From an uncultured Muribaculaceae bacterium (GTDB taxonomy: Bacteria > Bacteroidota > Bacteroidia > Bacteroidales > Muribaculaceae): 11,450 nt of DNA. Each line of letters opens with the position of its first letter. The first letter of the stretch is position 1. Made by a program: the position numbers and the translations under genes. Under the pieces are notes generated by a model, which had not been told where the DNA came from, made no database searches, and saw nothing but the letters and a program-made list of their open reading frames with translations. Shown piece after piece: positions 1 through 6,101 of the stretch. Location: NCBI GenBank assembly GCA_910579105.1, contig CAJTRT010000068.1, positions 1 through 11,450 on the forward strand, given 5' to 3'.

Positions 1-94
1 GCGTTCGAGCCATGCCTTTTTGCCATCTTCAAGTTTTATCGGACAGCAATAATTCAATAACAGCCGCTCCCGCCGGCAAATCAATCGCAGGCCA

Positions 95-598
95 ATGAAG
101 AACAGGAATACCCGTTTAGCAGAAATTATCGACATAATTTCACACCAGGTCATAGGTTCGCAGGAAGAACTGTCGAAGCAGCTCGCCATACGAGGCCACA
201 TCGTCACACAGGCGACCCTCTCGCGCGACCTCAAGAGCATAAAGGCCACCAAAATCTCGACCGACAAGGGGATGTATCGCTACATCGTCGGGGACAGCGG
301 CTCCTTCCACCGCGGAAACCGGCGCGGCCGGCAATATGCCACCGGGGCATCACACCTCCAGCACAGCTCGGTGATAAGCGCGAGCATCACCGGCAACCTC
401 GTCGTAGTGAAAACCCGCAACGGATACGCGCAAGGGCTCGCGTACGACATCGACACGCTCGACTCCCCCCTGATCGCCGGCACTATATCCGGGGCCGACA
501 CCGTTTTCGCCGCCCTCGCCGAGGGGGCGGACCGCGCCGACGTGATCGAGCTATTCCGCGCACTTCTGCCGCCACACACGCATAACAGTCTCAAATAG
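95..598 (+). CDS. argR: Arginine repressor ArgR
   Basis: ArgR-family transcription factor, normally a hexamer that binds ARG-box operators when loaded with L-arginine and so controls arginine synthesis or breakdown. Residues 1-70 are the winged helix-turn-helix domain; the recognition-helix signature TQATLSRDL lies at 38-46, with the conserved S43-R44 pair. Residues 90-160 form the oligomerisation and arginine-binding domain, ending in GTISGADT (129-136). The usual form is GTIAGDDT, so A134 replaces the first of the two ligand-contacting aspartates (D128 in E. coli) while D135 keeps the second. The length of 167 residues is slightly above the usual 150-160, the extra residues lying in a basic linker at 69-85. 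The ATG at 95 is chosen because an in-frame stop TAA sits upstream at 50-52 and the HTH begins directly after it. The next gene is unrelated, so argR is probably monocistronic. Family assignment is firm; retained arginine response is uncertain. Confidence 0.95.
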   Translation: MKNRNTRLAEIIDIISHQVIGSQEELSKQLAIRGHIVTQATLSRDLKSIKATKISTDKGMYRYIVGDSGSFHRGNRRGRQYATGASHLQHSSVISASITGNLVVVKTRNGYAQGLAYDIDTLDSPLIAGTISGADTVFAALAEGADRADVIELFRALLPPHTHNSLK

Positions 599-650
599 CC
601 TCGGGACGACGTTACGGCAGGACGCGGACAGGCGATGTTTCGGTATCGTG

Positions 651-684
651 GCGCGCGAACCGTTCCGCGCAGGCTGATGGTTCG
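651..684 (+). other. Inverted repeats downstream of argR (weak terminator candidate)
   Basis: The 130-base gap after argR contains GCGCG (651-655) complementary to CGCGC (666-670) around a 10-base loop. A competing pairing joins CGAACC (656-661) with GGTTCG (679-684). Neither is followed by a T run, so intrinsic termination is only a possibility. The rest of the gap shows no small ORF or RNA gene that I can recognise. Confidence 0.25.
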
Positions 685-728
685 GAAGAAAATCGCTAAA
701 TTCGCGTGACCTTACGATTCACAACGCC

Positions 729-2186
729 ATGAAACCACAACGGATCATACCCGCCGCAATACTCGCGGCCATCTGCTGCCTATTCTCTGCCACTGGCGCC
801 AAGCGCCCCTGGGACCACGGCCGGCTCACCGTGTCGGCCAATTCGCGGTTCCTGTGCCACGCCGACAGCACACCCTTTTTCTGGCTCGGGGACACGGGGT
901 GGCTGCTGCCCCAGCGGCTCGACCGCGACGAGGCCGCGTATTATCTCAAACGAGCCGCCGAAGCCGGGTTCAACGTGGTGCAGATACAGGTGATCAACGG
1001 CATACCGGCGTTCAACACCTACGGGCAGATGTCTATGCCCGACGGCTTTGATTTCTCCCGAATCGACCGCCCGGGAGTCTACGGTTACTGGGACCACCTC
1101 GACTATATCGTGGACCTCGCCGCCAGGAACAACATATACATCGGCATGGTGGCCATATGGGGAGGCATGGTCAAGGCCGGGATGATGGACCAGGAGCAGG
1201 CCGCGCGCTACGGCACATTCCTCGCCAACCGCTACAAGGACCGCCCCAACATCGTGTGGATCATGGGGGGCGACATACAGGGCGACGTACACCCGGAAGT
1301 CTGGGACACCCTCGCCCGCTCCATAAAGGCGATTGACAAGAACCATATCATGACTTTCCACCCCAGGGGACGGCATACGTCGGCCCGGTGGTTCAACGAC
1401 CGCGACTGGATCGACTTCCATATGTTCCAGAGCGGCCACCGGCGCTACAACCAGCGCATGGGAAACGCCTATTACCCGATCGAGGAAGGCACTGAGGAGG
1501 ACTCCTGGATGTATGTCGACTCGACATGGACCAGGAAGCCTATCCGCCCCGTGATCGACGGCGAACCGAGCTACGAGGACATTCCCCAGGGTCTGCACTC
1601 CGACAGCGAGCCGCGCTGGACGGCCAGGGACATCCGCCGCTATGCCTACTGGTCGGTGTTCGCCGGCTCGTGCGGCCACACCTACGGCCATAACGCCATC
1701 ATGCAGTTCGCGAAACCAGGCTACAACGGCGCGTACTTCGCCGACGGCATCACCAAGCCCTGGTACAAGGCGCTCGATGACGAAGGTTACGGCCAGACGA
1801 AGCACTTGAAAGACCTTATGCTGTCGCTCCCTTATTTCGAGAGGGTTCCAGACCAAAGCGTGATCCGCGGCAACGGAGAGCGCTACGACCGCCTGATCGC
1901 CACCCGCGGACCAGGCTATCTGCTTGTCTACAACCACACGGGACGCCCGATGGACATCGACATTTCCAAAGTATCCGCCAACCGGAAGGACGCTTTCTGG
2001 ATGGATGCCGCGACCGGCGGGATGAGCTACATCGGCGAGTTCGGTGATGAAATCCTCTACCGGCCCGCCAACCGGGAGGCCGACGGCGTGCTGGTCGTCA
2101 CCGACCCCTCGCTCGGATATTTTTCAAGAGAAACCCCGACCCTCCGCACAGCCGTCACCAAAACAAAGAGAGACCTCACGGAATGA
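729..2186 (+). CDS. Secreted GH140-like apiosidase (DUF4038 family)
   Basis: Predicted secreted glycoside hydrolase of the DUF4038/GH140 group, whose founding enzyme (B. thetaiotaomicron BT1012) cleaves apiose-galacturonic acid linkages at the base of RG-II side chains. Residues 1-24 form a signal peptide with a likely signal-peptidase I site after ATGA; a CC pair at 16-17 lacks a proper lipobox. A (beta/alpha)8 barrel follows at about 30-370, with FFWLGDTGWLL at 50-60. D182 in IMGGD and E279 in IDGEP are the likely catalytic pair; their spacing of 97 residues equals that of D187/E284 as I recall it for BT1012. Residues 375-468 match the small C-terminal 'collagen-binding' beta domain usual in this family. 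The stop overlaps the next start as ATGA, implying translational coupling with the rhamnosidase fusion. Family is confident. Substrate is inferred, because DUF4038 proteins are diverse and not all are apiosidases. Confidence 0.85.
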   Translation: MKPQRIIPAAILAAICCLFSATGAKRPWDHGRLTVSANSRFLCHADSTPFFWLGDTGWLLPQRLDRDEAAYYLKRAAEAGFNVVQIQVINGIPAFNTYGQMSMPDGFDFSRIDRPGVYGYWDHLDYIVDLAARNNIYIGMVAIWGGMVKAGMMDQEQAARYGTFLANRYKDRPNIVWIMGGDIQGDVHPEVWDTLARSIKAIDKNHIMTFHPRGRHTSARWFNDRDWIDFHMFQSGHRRYNQRMGNAYYPIEEGTEEDSWMYVDSTWTRKPIRPVIDGEPSYEDIPQGLHSDSEPRWTARDIRRYAYWSVFAGSCGHTYGHNAIMQFAKPGYNGAYFADGITKPWYKALDDEGYGQTKHLKDLMLSLPYFERVPDQSVIRGNGERYDRLIATRGPGYLLVYNHTGRPMDIDISKVSANRKDAFWMDAATGGMSYIGEFGDEILYRPANREADGVLVVTDPSLGYFSRETPTLRTAVTKTKRDLTE

Positions 2187-5100
2187 ACCGAATATCACGG
2201 CGGCTGATTCTGCCGGCTCTCATATGTGGCACATTCGCCACCAGCGCGCATATAACCGTCACGCGTACAACAGTCGATCACATCGAGAATCCAGCGAGCA
2301 TCCCCGCCGCGACCCCGCGCTTCTCCTGGCAGACCGAGAGCGACAAGAGCGGCGTCGTGCAGAAGTCATACCGGATAATCGTCAGCTCGACACCCGAAAA
2401 AGCAGCCAACGGAGAAGGCGACCTATGGGACAGCGGCATCCGCGCGTCGCGGCAGCAGACCCTCGTACCTTACGGAGGGAAAACACTTAAAGACGGCACC
2501 CGGGCGTGGTGGAGCGTCAGAATCGACACCAACAAAGGAGCATCGCGATGGAGCGCCCCCGCGCCTTTCGGCGTCGGGCCGCTCGGCGAAAACCGCTGGG
2601 GTGGGCGCTGGATAGGGCTGGAAAGCCACGGCGGCGACAACCGTATGAAACTTCACACGGAACTCCCTGCCCGCTATCTCCGCAAAGAGTTCAGACTTAA
2701 AGAGCTTCCGGTCAGGCGCGCAACGGCCCACATCTCGGGCCTCGGCCTATACCGTCTGTTCATCAACGGCGCGGAAGTCGCCCCGGAGGAAGTCCTCAAG
2801 CCAGCGCCGTCCGACTACCGGCGAACCGTTTACTACAACACCTACGACGTAACCGACAGAATCGACACCCTGACGGCCGTGGGCATCATGCTCGGCAACG
2901 GCCGGTATTTTCCCCCGAGGGCAAACAAGCCGCACAAGATTCCGTATTTCGGACTGCCGACATGCCGCCTGAACCTCATCGTCGAGTATGCCGACGGATC
3001 CCGGCAGCGGCTGGCGACCGACGAGACATGGCGGGTTACCGACCGCGGCCCAATACGATCCAACAACGAATATGACGGCGAGACCTACGACGCCCGCCTG
3101 GAACTTGACGGATGGACGCGCCCCGGCTTCGACGACAGCGCCTGGCAGAAAGCCGAACGCTCGGCAATACCTTACGGGACACTCCGTGCCCAGCCCGCGC
3201 CGAACATGCGCGCCGACACCCTCGGCAGCCCGCTATCCGTAAGCGCGACAGACGGCAAACTGATCCTGGACTTCGGGGAAAACATGGCCGGACACGTCGC
3301 CTTCCGGCCCCGCGGCAACCGGGGAGACACCATCAGAATCCGGTATGCGGAAAAACTGGATAGCGACGGCTCGATTTTCACCGCCAATCTCCGCGACGCC
3401 CTCTCCACCGACACCTACATATGTTCCGGAAATGAGACAGGCAGATTCTGGTCGCCATCGTTCACCTACCATGGCTTCCGCTACGCCGAGGTTTCGGGCT
3501 TGCCCGGGGCCGTGGCGGAAGACTTCGCCGCCATCCATACCGGCGACCCCGTCGGGCGCGCCGGTTCGTTCGCCTGTTCCGACACCATATTGAACAGAGT
3601 GATAGAAAACGCTGCCCGCGGCATACGCTCCAATTACAAGGGGATGCCGGTCGACTGCCCGCAACGCAACGAACGCCAGCCCTGGCTGGGCGACCGCGCC
3701 GCCGGCGCCCTGGGCGAGACATTCCTCTTCGACAACGCGGCGATCTACTCGAAATGGGTGCGCGACATATGCGAGGCACAGCGCGAGGACGGCTGCATAC
3801 CCGACGTGGCGCCCGCCTTCTGGAACTATTACACAGACAACGTTACGTGGCCCGCCGCACTCCCCTTCGTATGCGATATGCTTCTCACCCGTTACGGCGA
3901 TACGGCACCCGCTGCGTATGCCTACCCCCACATAGCCAAATGGATGAGGCACATCCTCGACGAATACTCGCGCGGCGGAATCGTAAGCCGCGACCGCTAC
4001 GGCGACTGGTGCGTGCCTCCCGAGCGGCTCGACCTGATACACAGCGAGGATCCCTCCCGCAAAACCGATGGCGCGTTGATTGCCACGGCATACACAATCG
4101 AATGTCTGAGACTGCTCGCGAAGTTCGCGGCCCTGCTTGAACAATCCGACGACGCGGCACGATGGCAGGCACTCCGCAAACAATCGGTCAAGGCCTTCAA
4201 CGACAAATTCCTGACCATCCGCCGCGGCACATCCCGGGTGCCCGGCCACACGCTCTACCCCGACAGCGTGTTCTACGGCAACAATACCGCGACCGCCAAC
4301 GTGCTGCCGCTCGCTTTCGGCATCGCGCCTGACTCGCTGCGTTCGGAAATAGCCAAAAACATCGTCACGGACATCATAACCCGCGACAACGGCCACATCC
4401 CATGCGGGGTAATCGGCACTTCCTGGCTGCTGCGCGCACTCAGCGACCAGGGATATGGCGAAATCGCCTGGCTGCTCGCCACAAATTCGACATACCCGTC
4501 CTGGGGGTATATGGCGGAAAACGGGGCGACCACGATCTGGGAACTCTGGAACGGCGACAAGGCGCGCCCCTGGATGAACAGCGGCAACCACGTCATGCTC
4601 CTCGGCGACCTGCTGGCATGGTGCTTCCGCGAACTCGGAGGCTTCCGCCCCGGCGATGCCGGCAACCACTTCGTCCTGCGACCCGATTTTTCGATTCCCG
4701 ACTGCGAGTGGGCCGAGGCGGAGATTCCCACCCCGTTCGGTCCCGTCCTCAGCTACTGGAAAAAGACACTCATGAAAGTCGACTGGGAGGTAACGCTTCC
4801 CCCAAATACCACCGCCACTGTCATCCTCCCCGACGGCCGCGTCAGGGAAGCCGGCTCGGGCACACACAGATTCACCTCGGCCATTCCAGCGCGTGACCCG
4901 GCGATTGTCACCGACGAGTTCCTGTACACGTCCGCCCCGTTCCCGCAGTGCCACGCCGCCACCATGGTCGAGACACGCCGGGGCGACCTCGTAGCCGCGT
5001 ATTTCGGCGGCACCCACGAACGGCATCCCGACGTATGCGTGTGGGTAAGCCGCAAGCCCAGGGGCGCCGACCGCTGGGAAGCGCCGATCATGGCCGCCGA

Positions 5101-5947
5101 CGGGGTCATGGAGGGGGACTCCGTCAGCCGGAAGGCATGCTGGAACCCGGTGCTGTTCGAGATGCCCGACGGCGAACTGTGGCTATTCTTCAAAATCGGC
5201 TCGCGGGTGGCCGACTGGACTGGCTGGCTTACGAAGTCGAAAGACGGAGGACGCACATGGTCGCCCCGCGAACCATTGCCCGAAGGATTCCTCGGCCCCG
5301 TGAAAAACAAGCCGGAACTAATAGGCAACCGGCTCGTGTGTCCGAGCAGCACCGAACGAGGCGGTTGGAAGCTCCATTTCGAGATTCTCGACCTCGCCAC
5401 AGGCGAATGGCGATACGTCGGCCCAGTCGCGGCGGAGCTTGCCTACCGAACCGACGACCTCCTGCCCGACGGCACTCCCGCTCCCGGAGCCAGGAAGAGG
5501 CCCGTCGACTGCATCCAGCCCTCCCTCCTGCGCCTTTCCGACGGGCGGCTGATGGTGCTTGCCCGCACCCGCAACGGGCGGCTCGCCGCCTCGTACAGCT
5601 CCGACGGCGGCGATACCTGGAGCTCGGTCACCCTGACAGACCTCCCCAACAACCAGTCGGGCACCGACGCGGTGACGCTTTCCGACGGGCGGCACGTCCT
5701 GGTCTACAACGATTTCGCCACCCTTCCCGGAACGAAAAAGGGTCCGCGCACCCCGTTGCGCGTCGCCGTCAGCGACGACGACGGGAATACCTGGCGTAAC
5801 GTCGTTACCCTCGAGGACTCCCCGGTAAGCCAGTACTCCTATCCGGCCGTGATCGCCGGCCGCGACGGCACCATCCACACCGTCTACACCTGGCGCCGCG
5901 AGCGAGTGGCCCACAAAGCCCTACGCCTCCCGCCGGCATGCCCCTGA
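2183..5947 (+). CDS. GH78 alpha-L-rhamnosidase fused to sialidase-like BNR propeller
   Basis: Two-enzyme exported protein of 1254 residues. Residues 1-22 are a signal peptide (cleavage after ATSA). Next come a fibronectin-like domain (25-130), the rhamnosidase N-terminal jelly-roll (about 165-345), a concanavalin-like beta domain (350-455), the alpha/alpha6 catalytic barrel (455-815) and a C-terminal beta domain (817-895). In the barrel, D491, E497 and D504 of DCPQRNERQPWLGD fit the GH78 acid-site signature, and E787 in TTIWELW fits the catalytic base; NH at 802-803 is also typical. After a linker of only about 12 residues, residues 911-1250 form a BNR_2-type beta-propeller with three perfect Asp boxes (SxDxGxTW at 1019-1026, 1139-1146 and 1197-1204) and a degenerate one near 956. 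The propeller runs to its expected end (YTWRRERVAH), so it is not truncated. The rhamnosidase removes terminal alpha-L-rhamnose; the propeller's substrate is unknown. Translation is probably coupled to the upstream gene by the 4-nt overlap. Confidence 0.9.
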   Translation: MNRISRRLILPALICGTFATSAHITVTRTTVDHIENPASIPAATPRFSWQTESDKSGVVQKSYRIIVSSTPEKAANGEGDLWDSGIRASRQQTLVPYGGKTLKDGTRAWWSVRIDTNKGASRWSAPAPFGVGPLGENRWGGRWIGLESHGGDNRMKLHTELPARYLRKEFRLKELPVRRATAHISGLGLYRLFINGAEVAPEEVLKPAPSDYRRTVYYNTYDVTDRIDTLTAVGIMLGNGRYFPPRANKPHKIPYFGLPTCRLNLIVEYADGSRQRLATDETWRVTDRGPIRSNNEYDGETYDARLELDGWTRPGFDDSAWQKAERSAIPYGTLRAQPAPNMRADTLGSPLSVSATDGKLILDFGENMAGHVAFRPRGNRGDTIRIRYAEKLDSDGSIFTANLRDALSTDTYICSGNETGRFWSPSFTYHGFRYAEVSGLPGAVAEDFAAIHTGDPVGRAGSFACSDTILNRVIENAARGIRSNYKGMPVDCPQRNERQPWLGDRAAGALGETFLFDNAAIYSKWVRDICEAQREDGCIPDVAPAFWNYYTDNVTWPAALPFVCDMLLTRYGDTAPAAYAYPHIAKWMRHILDEYSRGGIVSRDRYGDWCVPPERLDLIHSEDPSRKTDGALIATAYTIECLRLLAKFAALLEQSDDAARWQALRKQSVKAFNDKFLTIRRGTSRVPGHTLYPDSVFYGNNTATANVLPLAFGIAPDSLRSEIAKNIVTDIITRDNGHIPCGVIGTSWLLRALSDQGYGEIAWLLATNSTYPSWGYMAENGATTIWELWNGDKARPWMNSGNHVMLLGDLLAWCFRELGGFRPGDAGNHFVLRPDFSIPDCEWAEAEIPTPFGPVLSYWKKTLMKVDWEVTLPPNTTATVILPDGRVREAGSGTHRFTSAIPARDPAIVTDEFLYTSAPFPQCHAATMVETRRGDLVAAYFGGTHERHPDVCVWVSRKPRGADRWEAPIMAADGVMEGDSVSRKACWNPVLFEMPDGELWLFFKIGSRVADWTGWLTKSKDGGRTWSPREPLPEGFLGPVKNKPELIGNRLVCPSSTERGGWKLHFEILDLATGEWRYVGPVAAELAYRTDDLLPDGTPAPGARKRPVDCIQPSLLRLSDGRLMVLARTRNGRLAASYSSDGGDTWSSVTLTDLPNNQSGTDAVTLSDGRHVLVYNDFATLPGTKKGPRTPLRVAVSDDDGNTWRNVVTLEDSPVSQYSYPAVIAGRDGTIHTVYTWRRERVAHKALRLPPACP
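5534..5693 (+). repeat. 16-bp direct repeat marking propeller blades
   Basis: The 16-mer CTTTCCGACGGGCGGC occurs at 5534-5549 and again at 5678-5693. The copies are 144 bases (48 codons) apart and in the same frame, each encoding LSDGR. The spacing matches one propeller blade, so this is internal protein repetition rather than a mobile repeat. Confidence 0.7.
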
Positions 5948-5956
5948 CGGCATAAT

Positions 5957-5972
5957 CCGGCACAGCCGCCGG
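5957..5972 (+). terminator. Possible weak terminator after the glycosidase pair
   Basis: CCGGC (5957-5961) and GCCGG (5968-5972) can form a 5-bp GC stem with a 6-base loop 9 bases after the stop codon. No T run follows directly, so the call is weak. The remaining sequence up to the gyrB promoter shows no gene. Confidence 0.25.
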
Positions 5973-6007
5973 CAGTCCCGACGAGGGGGCGATTTGGGTG
6001 CCCGGGA

Positions 6008-6039
6008 GTTGGCTGTTTCAGTTTTTTCGCGTACCTTTG
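6008..6039 (+). promoter_or_regulatory. Bacteroidota-type promoter for gyrB
   Basis: TACCTTTG at 6032-6039 is a perfect match to the Bacteroidota -7 consensus TAnnTTTG. GTTG at 6008-6011 is a 3-of-4 match to the -33 TTTG element, with 20 bases between, inside the usual range. Transcription would start near 6046 and leave a leader of about 55 bases before the gyrB ATG at 6102. Confidence 0.6.
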
Positions 6040-6065
6040 TTGTGAAATTAGAACGACAATAACAG

Positions 6066-6079
6066 GCTTTTAGAAAAGC
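6066..6079 (+). other. Short hairpin in the gyrB leader
   Basis: GCTTT (6066-6070) and AAAGC (6075-6079) are perfect complements around a TAGA loop, within the predicted untranslated leader and 22 bases before the start codon. It is AT-rich and of low stability, so any regulatory role is speculative. Confidence 0.35.
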
Positions 6080-6101
6080 TCGCAACACTTACTACACAGG
6101 T

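Noticed and set aside
41..58. Possible ARG box for argR autoregulation
   Set aside because: The right half (AATTCAAT region, 51-58) fits the half-site, but the left half matches at only about one of five key positions, so one AT-rich half-site is not sufficient.
697..704. TAAATTCG as -7 promoter element for the glycosidase pair
   Set aside because: It differs from TAnnTTTG at one base and has no -33 TTTG-like element at the right distance; it cannot be told from chance.
780..1937. Minus-strand open frame (385 codons) opposite the GH140 gene
   Set aside because: It is antisense to a gene with signal peptide and catalytic motifs and has no domain signal of its own.
4877..4915. Rhamnosidase-propeller junction as a sequencing or assembly artefact
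   Set aside because: The frame is continuous, both domains are complete, the linker is clean, and base composition does not change across it. A natural fusion is the simpler reading, although read-level proof is not available here.
3233..5026. Long minus-strand open frame (597 codons) opposite the GH78 region
   Set aside because: It lies entirely antisense to a well-supported glycosidase, its translation has no recognisable domain, and long antisense frames are expected in GC-rich coding DNA.
6022..6027. T6 tract as terminator end for the glycosidase transcript
   Set aside because: No stable stem lies directly before it, and it sits between the candidate -33 and -7 elements of the gyrB promoter, which better explains the AT-rich stretch.
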